DNA of 45,127 nucleotides, from contig NZ_JMCL01000095.1 of NCBI RefSeq assembly GCF_000690905.1, positions 1 to 45,127 on the forward strand, read 5' to 3'. How positions within the stretch are numbered: position 1 is the first letter of the stretch; each line of letters opens with the position of its first letter. The DNA is from Pseudomonas sp. Ant30-3. GTDB taxonomy: Bacteria > Pseudomonadota > Gammaproteobacteria > Pseudomonadales > Pseudomonadaceae. The position numbers were made by a program, and so were the translations under genes. Under the pieces are notes generated by a model. The model ran no database searches, was not told where the DNA came from, and worked only from the letters and a program-made list of their open reading frames with translations. Of the stretch, positions 24,563-32,797 are shown in pieces.

Positions 24563-27500
24563 TCAGACGAGGGGTTTAGGCTCGTGCTCTTTATCCAGGG
24601 CTTGTTCGTGTTGCGCTACTGCGTCCTGAACGGAGCGCGGTGCTTCGTCGATCGCGGACTCAACCGGCTCGGCGGCAGCTTCGGTAGTCGGGGCAGGAGC
24701 AGCCTCGACAACTTCAGCAACCACCGCGGCAGGTTCGGCAGCGACAGGCGCTTCAGCCGGAGCAGCAGCGGCAGCCAGTTCGGCTTCCTTCTGCAGACGC
24801 TCTTCTTCACGCTTGCGGCGTTTCACTTCACGCGGGTCGTTCGGTGCGCGACCGCTCGGCGTCAAAGCGCTAACCGGAGCTGCTTCGACGGTCGGTGCGA
24901 CCACTTCTGCAACCACCGGTGCCGGCGATTCAACTGCCGGAGCAGCTTCAACTACCGGTGTAGCTTCAACGACTTGCGCTGGCTCAGCGGCAGCTACAAC
25001 GGGCTCGGAAACCATTGCTTCAGGCGTCTCGCGCTCAGCGACTGGCGCTGGGGCTGGCGTTTCTGCAACAGCTGGCTCGGCGACCCAGTTGAACGCGGTT
25101 TGCTCTTCGCGAACTTCACGAACCGTTTCAGACACTGATTCAACAACCGGCTCGGCGGCAACCGCAGGCTCGGCAACGACAGCAGGCTCAGTGGCCACTT
25201 CGAATCGAGGCTGTGGCGGGCGAACCGGTGCCACTTCGATTTCTGGGGCCGCAGTTGTTTCCACTGGCGTGGTTGCTTCAACCGCCGGCGCTTCAGCCGG
25301 AGCAGTTTCCAGTGTGGCGGCCGTGGCACGTTCAGCTTGCTCGTTGGCCTGTGCTTCGGCCGGAGCGCTGATCACGGTGCTGGCAACGGCAGCGGTAACT
25401 GCCAGACCTGCAGCCAGATCGGCGGCGCTTGGTGCTTCACGGTTTTCGTCGCTTTCGCCTTCACCTTCGCCGGATTCAGATTCTTCCGAACCTTCAATGA
25501 CATTGCCATTGGCATCACGCTGACGCTCGCGACGGTTGCTGCGACGACGCTGGCCACGGGAGCGGCGGCGCGGACGATCGCCTTCGGCGCCTTCCTGACC
25601 GTCTTCCGGCAGTTGCTCTTCGTTACCGGTCAGTTCTTCTTCAGCAACTTCGGCAGCGGCTTGCTCGGCGCGCGGTTGACGCTCCTCACGCGGTGGGCGT
25701 GGCGCACGTTCTTCACGAGGCTGACGCGCCGGACGCTCTTCAGCATTGGCGGCGACGACCGGTGCAGCGGCATCCAGAGGTTCACGCAGTTCACGCACGC
25801 GCTCTTCACGTTCGCCACGTGGCTTGCGATCTTCACGCGGTGCGCGAGGTGCACGTTCTTCACGAGGCGCGCGCGGTGCACGCTCTTCACGCGGAGCGCG
25901 CTCTTCGCGAGCGACGGCTGGCGTTTCTTCACGGGCTTCACGTGGCTCACGCGGAGCACGCTCTTCACGTGGTGCACGTTCTTCGCGAGGCTTGCGTTCT
26001 TCATCGCGGCGACCGTTACGGTTGCGGCTTTGTTGACGACCGTTGCGGCGCTCTTCGTTACGGGCCGGACGCTCGGTGGTCGCCGGTTTTTCAACCGCAA
26101 CCGGAGCAGCAGGCTCTTCCTTGGTGGCAAACAAACCGACCAGAGACTTCACCAGGCCTTTGAACAGGCTTGGCTCAGGCACGACGGCCGGAGCGGCAAC
26201 AGGTGCAGCGACGACTTCGGTCGGAACCGGAGCGTTGGCGCGGGCCGGAGCAGTCTTGACCGCGGCTTCCTGGCGAACCAGGGTGCGGGTCGCGGCAGCT
26301 GGCTGAACTTCTTCGACTTCGGCAGCGGCGGCAGCGATTTCGTAGCTGGTCTGATTGATGCCGGCTTCCGGGCTGTCATCACGCAGACGCTGAACTTCGA
26401 AGTGCGGCGTTTCGAGGTGATCGTTCGGCAGGATGACGATGCGCGCACGCGTGCGCAGTTCGATCTTGGTGATCGAGTTGCGTTTTTCGTTGAGCAGGAA
26501 AGCAGCCACCGGAATCGGCACTTGCGCGCGGACTTCAGCGGTACGGTCTTTCAGGGCTTCTTCTTCGATCAGACGCAGGATTGCCAGCGACAGCGATTCG
26601 ACGTCACGGATGATGCCGGTGCCATTGCAACGCGGGCAGACGATGCCGCTGCTCTCGCCCAGCGATGGACGCAGGCGCTGACGGGACATTTCCAGCAGGC
26701 CGAAGCGCGAGATGCGACCGACTTGCACACGAGCGCGGTCAGCTTCCAGGCATTCGCGGACTTTCTCTTCCACGGCGCGCTGGTTTTTGGCAGGGGTCAT
26801 GTCGATGAAGTCGATGACAATCAGGCCGCCGATGTCGCGCAAACGCAACTGACGGGCGATTTCTTCGGCGGCTTCAAGGTTGGTCTGCAGCGCGGTTTCT
26901 TCGATGTCGCTGCCTTTGGTGGCGCGCGCCGAGTTGATGTCGATGGACACCAGGGCTTCGGTCGGATCGATGACGATGGAGCCGCCGGAAGGCAGTTCAA
27001 CGACGCGCTGGAAAGCGGTCTCGATCTGGCTTTCGATCTGGAAGCGGTTGAACAGCGGAACGCTGTCTTCGTACAGCTTGATCTTGCTGGCGTACTGCGG
27101 CATCACCTGGCGAATGAAGGTCAGGGCTTCGTCCTGGGCTTCGACGCTGTCGATCAGCACTTCGCCGATGTCCTGGCGCAGGTAATCGCGGATGGCGCGG
27201 ATGATCACGTTGCTTTCCTGATAGATCAGGAAAGGCGCGGAACGATCCAGCGAGGCTTCTTTGATGGCGGTCCAGAGTTGCAGCAGGTAATCGAGGTCCC
27301 ACTGCATTTCTTCGCTGCTGCGACCGAGGCCGGCAGTGCGCACGATCAGACCCATGTCGGCCGGGGCAACCAGACCGTTCAGGGCTTCACGCAGTTCGTT
27401 GCGCTCTTCACCTTCGATGCGACGGGAGATGCCGCCGGCACGCGGGTTGTTCGGCATCAGCACGAGATAACGACCGGCCAGGCTGATGAAGGTGGTCAGG

Positions 27501-27838
27501 GCAGCGCCCTTGTTGCCACGTTCTTCTTTTTCGACTTGAACGATGACTTCCTGGCCTTCGCTCAGAACGTCCTTGATGTTGACGCGGCCTTCGGGGGCTT
27601 TCTTGAAGTATTCGCGGGAGATTTCTTTAAGGGGCAGGAAGCCGTGGCGCTCGGAGCCGAAATCGACAAAGGCAGCCTCAAGGCTTGGTTCGATGCGAGT
27701 AATCCGGCCTTTATAGATGTTGGCCTTCTTCTGCTCGCGTGCACCGGATTCGATGTCCAGGTCGTATAGGCGTTGGCCATCTACCAGTGCAACACGCAAC
27801 TCTTCGGGTTGAGTTGCGTTAATCAGCATTCTTTTCAT
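24563..27838 (-). CDS. rne: Ribonuclease E
   Basis: A 1091-residue endoribonuclease and degradosome scaffold. It begins MKRMLINATQ like the E. coli enzyme, so the ATG at 27838 was chosen. The S1 RNA-binding domain lies near 36-120. The catalytic metal aspartates are in VSIDINSARATKG (near 303) and VIDFIDMTPAK (near 346). The zinc-link is CPRCNGTG (near 404). The C-terminal half is disordered: an Arg/Glu/Pro-rich tract with many APREER-type repeats (about 640-760) likely binds RNA, and an Ala/Val/Glu-rich tract follows. The final part contains GRAPNDPREVKRRKREEERL. The protein cleaves rRNA, tRNA and mRNA at the membrane. A long leader suggests self-regulation. Confidence 0.97.
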   Translation of the reverse strand: MKRMLINATQPEELRVALVDGQRLYDLDIESGAREQKKANIYKGRITRIEPSLEAAFVDFGSERHGFLPLKEISREYFKKAPEGRVNIKDVLSEGQEVIVQVEKEERGNKGAALTTFISLAGRYLVLMPNNPRAGGISRRIEGEERNELREALNGLVAPADMGLIVRTAGLGRSSEEMQWDLDYLLQLWTAIKEASLDRSAPFLIYQESNVIIRAIRDYLRQDIGEVLIDSVEAQDEALTFIRQVMPQYASKIKLYEDSVPLFNRFQIESQIETAFQRVVELPSGGSIVIDPTEALVSIDINSARATKGSDIEETALQTNLEAAEEIARQLRLRDIGGLIVIDFIDMTPAKNQRAVEEKVRECLEADRARVQVGRISRFGLLEMSRQRLRPSLGESSGIVCPRCNGTGIIRDVESLSLAILRLIEEEALKDRTAEVRAQVPIPVAAFLLNEKRNSITKIELRTRARIVILPNDHLETPHFEVQRLRDDSPEAGINQTSYEIAAAAAEVEEVQPAAATRTLVRQEAAVKTAPARANAPVPTEVVAAPVAAPAVVPEPSLFKGLVKSLVGLFATKEEPAAPVAVEKPATTERPARNEERRNGRQQSRNRNGRRDEERKPREERAPREERAPREPREAREETPAVAREERAPREERAPRAPREERAPRAPREDRKPRGEREERVRELREPLDAAAPVVAANAEERPARQPREERAPRPPREERQPRAEQAAAEVAEEELTGNEEQLPEDGQEGAEGDRPRRRSRGQRRRSNRRERQRDANGNVIEGSEESESGEGEGESDENREAPSAADLAAGLAVTAAVASTVISAPAEAQANEQAERATAATLETAPAEAPAVEATTPVETTAAPEIEVAPVRPPQPRFEVATEPAVVAEPAVAAEPVVESVSETVREVREEQTAFNWVAEPAVAETPAPAPVAERETPEAMVSEPVVAAAEPAQVVEATPVVEAAPAVESPAPVVAEVVAPTVEAAPVSALTPSGRAPNDPREVKRRKREEERLQKEAELAAAAAPAEAPVAAEPAAVVAEVVEAAPAPTTEAAAEPVESAIDEAPRSVQDAVAQHEQALDKEHEPKPLV

Positions 27839-28475
27839 GTAGTACCGTCGGTTTCCGGGCTGCCGGAAACGGCGTTCGGCACACACGACTTCTCACGGTC
27901 GGTGTCAGGTGCGTCGGGAGTGGTTGGCCATTCCCGTGTCCAGCGAAGTCCGGCCAATGTGGGCCTTCATCGCGACGTACGCGTCCTGCTTGCTGTGGCT
28001 ACTTAAGCACTCAGTCAGGAGGAGGAATCAACCGGCGGCTGTGGACGAGATGAAGCGTCTTGATAAAGCCTAATGCTACACAGTCCAGCGGTTGTGCATC
28101 TCCACCCTACACGTATCCCTGATAATTCGGGTGCTGCCGCGCGCAGAATCCGCAGCGGGTTGGCATTTACCGTGAGCTCCGAAAGGGGAGGTCACGCATC
28201 ATGGCTAATTTAGGCGTTGTTTCCGAAGCGTTCGCTCGAGGTCATTCGCAGCTGACTGCACTTTGTGAACTGGCCGTGAATATTGGCTCGCCAAGCGAGT
28301 GAAAACTCTGCTTTGCGGCGTGATTCAGGCCTCATGTCACCTGCGCTCGTTACACCTGCAAACTCCACCGTTACGTAGCGAAAGCCCCGTAGGACGGCCT
28401 CGCGTCCTGGTGAATTGCTTTGGTCAGGGCCGGTTTTTAACCGTTGGTCCGCTGTCCAGGCCGCTTTTGGCGGCG
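27839..28475 (-). promoter_or_regulatory. Long rne 5' untranslated leader, candidate rne-II type autoregulatory RNA
   Basis: No credible protein is encoded in the roughly 640 bases between the rne promoter and its ATG. Several hairpins can be read. One sits at the very 5' end (28460-28474, GCCGC/GCGGC). Others are at 28391-28408 (AGGACG/CGTCCT) and 28171-28196. A perfect 8-bp stem at 27851-27870 ends 13 bases before the start codon, where the Shine-Dalgarno is weak. RNase E leaders in enterobacteria mediate feedback control, and an rne-II motif has been described in Pseudomonadaceae. I infer the same role here; the exact motif limits are not determined. Confidence 0.65.
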
Positions 28476-28481
28476 TTCGCG

Positions 28482-28510
28482 ACTATAGCAGTAATGATTA
28501 AGTGCTTCAA
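28482..28510 (-). promoter_or_regulatory. rne promoter
   Basis: On the minus strand, TTGAAG (28510-28505) and TATAGT (28487-28482) are exactly 17 bases apart. The expected transcript start is near 28475. It is back-to-back with rluC. Confidence 0.75.
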
Positions 28511-28539
28511 TTCCATAAAAAATTGATATCATCCGCGAC

Positions 28540-29502
28540 ATGACGACTACTGCCCCCTCGACCCCCAGCGTACAACTGCTTGAGGTCTCGCCGGAATATG
28601 CCGGCCAACGTATTGACAACTTCCTCCTCGCTCGGCTCAAAGGCGTGCCCAAGACCCTGATTTACCGCATTTTGCGCAAAGGCGAAGTGCGAGTGAACAA
28701 AGGTCGGATCAAGCCCGAATACAAGCTGCAGGCGGGCGATATCGTGCGCGTGCCGCCTGTTCGCGTGCCCGAGCGTGACGAACCGGTGCCATTGGCGCAA
28801 GGTCTGTTGCAGCGCCTTGAAGCGTCGATCATCTTCGAAGACAAGGCCCTGATCGTAATCAACAAGCCTGCCGGCATCGCGGTTCACGGCGGCAGCGGCT
28901 TGACCTATGGCGTAATTGAAGCCTTTCGTCAGTTGCGCCCCGATGCCAAGGAGCTGGAGCTGGTGCATCGTCTGGACCGTGACACGTCAGGTCTGCTGAT
29001 GATCGCCAAGAAGCGCAGCATGCTGCGTCACTTGCACGCTGCCCTGCGCGGTGATGGCGTCGACAAGCGCTATATGGCACTGGTTCGGGGCAACTGGGCG
29101 ACCTCGATCAAGCAGGTCCGTGCGTCGTTGGGCAAGAGCAATCTGCGATCCGGCGAGCGCATGGTCGAAGTCGACGAGGAGGAGGGCAAGGAGTCGGTCA
29201 CTGTGTTCAAAGTGCTCCGTCGTTTCGGCGATTTTGCCACCATGATCGAAGCGAAACCAATCACTGGTCGCACCCACCAGATTCGTGTGCACACCTTGCA
29301 TGCCGGGCATTGCATCGCCGGTGACACCAAGTACGGTGACGAAGGTTTCAGCAAGGAAATTCGCGACCTGGGCGGCAAGCGCCTGTTCCTGCACGCCTAC
29401 ATGCTGACCGTGCCACTGCCGGACGGTGGCGAGTTGAAGTTGCAGGCACCGGTCGACGAAATGTGGGCCAAGACCGTGGAGCGCCTGAGTGCACCCATCT
29501 GA
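28540..29502 (+). CDS. rluC: 23S rRNA pseudouridine synthase RluC
   Basis: A 320-residue RluC-type enzyme that converts uridines 955, 2504 and 2580 (E. coli numbering) of 23S rRNA to pseudouridine. The N-terminal S4 domain (about 15-75) is followed by the catalytic domain with HRLDRDTSGL near residue 144, which carries the active aspartate, and by GRTHQIRVH. It is divergent from rne, as in many gamma-proteobacteria. The ATG lacks a clear Shine-Dalgarno, and a TATCAT -10-like box ends only seven bases upstream, so a leaderless message is possible. Confidence 0.95.
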   Translation: MTTTAPSTPSVQLLEVSPEYAGQRIDNFLLARLKGVPKTLIYRILRKGEVRVNKGRIKPEYKLQAGDIVRVPPVRVPERDEPVPLAQGLLQRLEASIIFEDKALIVINKPAGIAVHGGSGLTYGVIEAFRQLRPDAKELELVHRLDRDTSGLLMIAKKRSMLRHLHAALRGDGVDKRYMALVRGNWATSIKQVRASLGKSNLRSGERMVEVDEEEGKESVTVFKVLRRFGDFATMIEAKPITGRTHQIRVHTLHAGHCIAGDTKYGDEGFSKEIRDLGGKRLFLHAYMLTVPLPDGGELKLQAPVDEMWAKTVERLSAPI

Positions 29503-30154
29503 TTACAAATTGCTGATCTTCGATTGGGACGGCACGCTCGCTGACTCCATCGGCCGTATTGTCGAATCGATGCACGTCGCATCCGAGCGCTCGGGTTTTC
29601 AGTTGCGCGATGATTTCGCCGTGAAAGGCATTATCGGCCTGGGATTGCCCGAAGCGATACGTACGCTGTACCCGGAGATCGACGATGACCAGCTGATTGT
29701 TTTTCGTCAGCATTACGCCGATCACTACATCGCCTCCGAAGCGGTGCCGTCACCTTTGTTTGATGGCGTGGTGGAGTCTATGGAAGCGTTTCGCGCCGAC
29801 GGCTACAACTTGGCGGTCGCCACCGGTAAGGCGCGGCGAGGACTGGATCGCGTGTTGAAGTCGCATGGCTGGGAAGAATATTTCGATATCACCCGCGCCG
29901 CCGATGAAACTGCGAGCAAGCCCCATCCTCTTATGCTGGAGCAGATTATTGCGCATTGCGGCGTCCGTCCGGAGCAGGCGCTGATGGTGGGTGATTCGTC
30001 CTTTGATCTGCAGATGGCGCGTAACGCCGGCGTGGACTCGGTGGCGGTCAGCTACGGCGCTCAGTCGATCGATGCCTTGAAGTTGTTCGAGCCGCGACTC
30101 GCTATCGACCGTTTTTCAGAATTGCACGCCTGGCTGAGTCAGCGGGCTTCATAG
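29489..30154 (+). CDS. HAD-family hydrolase (phosphoglycolate phosphatase-like)
   Basis: A 221-residue HAD phosphatase with motif I DWDGTLADS, motif II near VATGKAR, a lysine in ASKPHP and motif III in VGDSSFDLQMARNAG. A helical cap follows motif I. It removes phosphate from a small metabolite, perhaps phosphoglycolate or a sugar phosphate. The GTG start lies inside the end of rluC, overlapping it by 14 bases, with GGAG upstream, so the two are coupled. The substrate cannot be assigned. Confidence 0.92.
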   Translation: MHPSDYKLLIFDWDGTLADSIGRIVESMHVASERSGFQLRDDFAVKGIIGLGLPEAIRTLYPEIDDDQLIVFRQHYADHYIASEAVPSPLFDGVVESMEAFRADGYNLAVATGKARRGLDRVLKSHGWEEYFDITRAADETASKPHPLMLEQIIAHCGVRPEQALMVGDSSFDLQMARNAGVDSVAVSYGAQSIDALKLFEPRLAIDRFSELHAWLSQRAS

Positions 30155-30175
30155 ATTTTTGCTGGGGTACATGGC

Positions 30176-31165
30176 ATGACCGACGAATGGAAGGCGCCCG
30201 CCAAGGCGAGCGCAGAGAGCGGTGACGAGAAGAGCTGGAAGCTGCTGGAGAAGACGCTTTTGGCCGGCGTACAAGAGCAGCGCCGATCGCGTCGCTGGGG
30301 GATTTTCTTCAAGCTGCTGACGTTTGTGTACCTGATCGGTGCACTGCTGCTGTTCACGCCGCTGATGGACATGGAAAAAGCCGCCAGTCGCAGCGCCAAC
30401 TACACCGCGCTGATCGACGTGACCGGTGTGATCGCCGACAAGGAGCCGGCCAGTGCTGACAATATTGTCGGCAGCCTGCGCGCGGCTTTCGAGGACGAGA
30501 AAGTCAAAGGTGTCATTCTGCGCATCAACAGCCCGGGCGGCAGCCCTGTGCAGTCTGGTTACGTCTATGACGAGATTCGTCGCCTGCGCGGGCTGCATCC
30601 AGATACAAAGTTGTATGCGGTGATCTCCGATCTCGGTGCGTCCGGCGCTTACTACATCGCCAGTGCGGCTGATCAGATCTACGCCGACAAGGCGAGTCTG
30701 GTGGGTTCGATCGGCGTGACGGCAGCCGGCTACGGTTTTGTGGGGACCATGGAGAAACTGGGCGTGGAGCGCCGGACCTACACATCGGGCGAGCACAAAT
30801 CGTTCCTGGACCCGTTCCAACCGCAGAAGCCCGAAGAGACCCGGTTCTGGCAGGGCGTGCTGGATACGACCCATCAACAGTTCATCAGCAGCGTCAAGAA
30901 AGGTCGCGGGGATCGTTTGAAGGACAAGGAACATCCTGAATTGTTTTCCGGTCTGGTCTGGTCGGGTGAGCAGGCTCTGCCGCTGGGGCTGATCGATGGT
31001 CTTGGTAATGCCAGTTCGGTTGCCCGTGATGTGATCGGCGAGAAGGAGCTGGTGGACTTCACCGTTCAGGAATCGCCGTTCGACCGCTTCTCGAAAAAGC
31101 TCGGCGCCAGCGTTGCCGAGCATCTGGCGATGTGGATGGGCTTCCAGGGGCCGTCGCTGCGTTGA
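30176..31165 (+). CDS. sppA: Short-form signal peptide peptidase SppA (S49 family)
   Basis: A 329-residue inner-membrane serine protease that degrades signal peptides left after secretion. One membrane helix (about residues 44-62) is followed by a single S49 domain. The nucleophile is S156 in GASGAYYIAS and the general base is K208 in SGEHKSF, spaced as in the Bacillus-type enzymes. GGGGT lies eight bases before the ATG. It closes the rluC-HAD-sppA run and is followed by a terminator. Confidence 0.93.
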   Translation: MTDEWKAPAKASAESGDEKSWKLLEKTLLAGVQEQRRSRRWGIFFKLLTFVYLIGALLLFTPLMDMEKAASRSANYTALIDVTGVIADKEPASADNIVGSLRAAFEDEKVKGVILRINSPGGSPVQSGYVYDEIRRLRGLHPDTKLYAVISDLGASGAYYIASAADQIYADKASLVGSIGVTAAGYGFVGTMEKLGVERRTYTSGEHKSFLDPFQPQKPEETRFWQGVLDTTHQQFISSVKKGRGDRLKDKEHPELFSGLVWSGEQALPLGLIDGLGNASSVARDVIGEKELVDFTVQESPFDRFSKKLGASVAEHLAMWMGFQGPSLR

Positions 31166-31181
31166 CCTCTTGAATGCGTCA

Positions 31182-31211
31182 AAAAAACCGGCCGCCATGG
31201 CCGGTTTCTTT
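31182..31211. terminator. Bidirectional terminator after sppA
   Basis: The stem AAACCGGCC/GGCCGGTTT has a five-base loop, A-run before and T-rich run after. It can also act on leftward transcripts from the maf gene. Confidence 0.85.
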
Positions 31212-31228
31212 GTTGCGCGCAAAACCTT

Positions 31229-31356
31229 GTAGCAGCTGGCGCAGCCTGCGTCCGAGTGCGCAGCGCTCGCCATAACCTCTGGTGCAACCTTTCAGATTAG
31301 CTGCCTTTGAATTCGCGAGCGCTTTGCACTCGGACGCAGGCTGCGCCAGCTGCTAC
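31229..31356. repeat. Long inverted REP pair (GTAGCAGCTGGCGCAGCCTGCG class)
   Basis: Perfect 31-base arms (31229-31259 and 31326-31356) face each other. With only two mismatches the arms extend inward by about twelve more bases (GCGCTCGC/GCGAGCGC). The class differs from the REP pair at 24395. It lies between sppA and maf and could form a very stable RNA hairpin. Confidence 0.88.
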
Positions 31357-31385
31357 GGGTTTGTGGCGTTATGGGATTTTGCTGC

Positions 31386-31964
31386 TTAAGGGATCTGCAC
31401 GCCCTCAACCAGCAGCATATCAATCAGCCGAATCAGCGGCAGGCCGATCAGGCTTGTGGCATCAGGTCCTTCAGTGCTTCGAAACAGGCTCACCCCCAAC
31501 CCTTCGGCCTTGAAGCTGCCAGCGCAGTCGTAGGGCTCTTCGGCGCGCAGGTATCGTTCTATGCGATCAGCGTCCAGGGTGCGCATGTGTACGGTGAACG
31601 GTACGCAGTCGACCTGGCACGCGCCGGTCTCGCTGTTGAGCAGGGCCAGCCCGGTGAGAAAAGTCACGCTGGCGCCGCTTGAGGCGAGTAATTGTTCGCG
31701 GGCCTTTTCGAATGTATGGGGTTTGCCGATAATTCGCTCGCCGAGTACCGCGACCTGATCGGAACCTATGATCAGATGTGCGGCGTGACTGCCCGAAAGA
31801 GCCTGGGCTTTTTCTCGGGCCAGGCGCTTCACCAGCTCGATTGCGGACTCGTGCGGACGGTGACTTTCATCGATGTCCGGCGAACTGCAGATGAACGGCA
31901 GCCGCAGGCGGGCCAGCAGTTCCCGGCGATAGGGCGAGCTGGAAGCGAGTAATAAAGGCAGCAT
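31386..31964 (-). CDS. Maf-family nucleotide pyrophosphatase (YceF-like)
   Basis: A 192-residue Maf protein with the N-terminal LLASSSPYRRELL and the acidic motif GSDQV near residue 70. YceF-type members hydrolyse 7-methyl-GTP to the monophosphate; other Maf branches act on dTTP and UTP. Adjacency to yceD and rpmF, as for E. coli yceF, supports the m7GTP branch. The ATG at 31964 was chosen because GGAG lies six bases upstream. It is divergent from yceD. Confidence 0.9.
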   Translation of the reverse strand: MLPLLLASSSPYRRELLARLRLPFICSSPDIDESHRPHESAIELVKRLAREKAQALSGSHAAHLIIGSDQVAVLGERIIGKPHTFEKAREQLLASSGASVTFLTGLALLNSETGACQVDCVPFTVHMRTLDADRIERYLRAEEPYDCAGSFKAEGLGVSLFRSTEGPDATSLIGLPLIRLIDMLLVEGVQIP

Positions 31965-32032
31965 GCGCATCTCCAAAGGTCAGGGGCGAATTCTAGCGAG
32001 GCTTCCAAGTGACGGACAGGGCGCAATTTCCT

Positions 32033-32060
32033 TTGACATGGCTGGGTGCATCCCTATAAT
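32033..32060 (+). promoter_or_regulatory. Consensus promoter of yceD-rpmF-plsX
   Basis: A perfect TTGACA (32033-32038) and a perfect TATAAT (32055-32060) are 16 bases apart. The expected start site is within a few bases of the yceD ATG at 32070, leaving almost no leader. Confidence 0.88.
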
Positions 32061-32069
32061 GCTGCGCCT

Positions 32070-32597
32070 ATGTTGAATGACCCGATTCCACCTCACGTTG
32101 ACCCGCGCAAATTGGCTGACCGTGGCACCACCCTTCAAGGTGAACTGCTGCTGGCCGATTTGGAGAGACTCTGCGACCCGCTTTCCGACACTGTCGGTAC
32201 GGTGCAGGCCAAATTTGTTTTTGAACGAGATGAACGTAAATCTGTGGTCATTCACAGCTTTATCGACACCGAAGTCAAAATGGTTTGCCAGCGTTGTCTT
32301 GAGCTGGTCACCCTGCCGATTCACAGCGAATGCAGTTACGCTGTGGTAAAGGAGGGTGCGAATACCCAGTCGTTGCCGAAAGGTTATGACGTGCTGGAAC
32401 TGGGCGAAGATCCTTTGGATCTGCAGTCACTGATCGAGGAGGAGCTTTTGCTCGCCTTGCCCATTGTGCCTGCTCATCATCCGGAAGAATGCCAGCAGCC
32501 GGCGGGTCTCGATGAGCCCGAACCGAGCGAGGACGAGGTAACGCGGTCCAACCCGTTCAGTGTATTGGCGCAGTTAAAGCGTGACCCAAACGTTTAG
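32070..32597 (+). CDS. yceD: YceD/DUF177-family 23S rRNA accumulation protein
   Basis: A 175-residue YceD protein. A central metal-binding-like CQRC pattern (VCQRCLELVTLPI near residue 76) and the acidic DVLELGEDPLDLQSLIEEELLLALP are the family hallmarks. YceD influences accumulation of 23S rRNA in bacteria and plastids. It is regularly encoded directly before rpmF, as here. The ATG at 32070 was preferred because the ORF upstream of it would start before the promoter's transcript. The message is probably leaderless. Confidence 0.93.
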   Translation: MLNDPIPPHVDPRKLADRGTTLQGELLLADLERLCDPLSDTVGTVQAKFVFERDERKSVVIHSFIDTEVKMVCQRCLELVTLPIHSECSYAVVKEGANTQSLPKGYDVLELGEDPLDLQSLIEEELLLALPIVPAHHPEECQQPAGLDEPEPSEDEVTRSNPFSVLAQLKRDPNV

Positions 32598-32610
32598 GAG
32601 TTAATCAATT

Positions 32611-32793
32611 ATGGCTGTTCAGCAGAACAAAAAATCCCGCTCTGCCCGTGACATGCGTCGTTCGCACGACGCCCTGACGGCAAGCACTCTGTCTGTAGAA
32701 AAAACCACCGGTGAAATTCACCTGCGTCACCACGTATCGCCAGAAGGCGTATACCGTGGCCGTAAAGTGATCGACAAGGGCGCTGACGAGTAA
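32611..32793 (+). CDS. rpmF: 50S ribosomal protein L32
   Basis: A 60-residue ribosomal protein beginning MAVQQNKKSRSARDMRRSHD. It is the zinc-free form: the cysteine pairs of other L32 proteins are absent. AGGAG lies ten bases before the ATG. It lies 13 bases after yceD, and the plsX start follows four bases after its stop, so it couples ribosome and phospholipid genes on one transcript. Confidence 0.98.
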   Translation: MAVQQNKKSRSARDMRRSHDALTASTLSVEKTTGEIHLRHHVSPEGVYRGRKVIDKGADE

Positions 32794-32797
32794 TTTC

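Noticed and set aside
25337..27769. An 810-codon open frame on the plus strand, opposite rne.
   Set aside because: It mirrors the codon bias of rne, has a low-complexity translation, no family resemblance and no ribosome-binding site. The same holds for long frames opposite fadE (7239-8804) and opposite the molybdopterin subunit (21475-22791).
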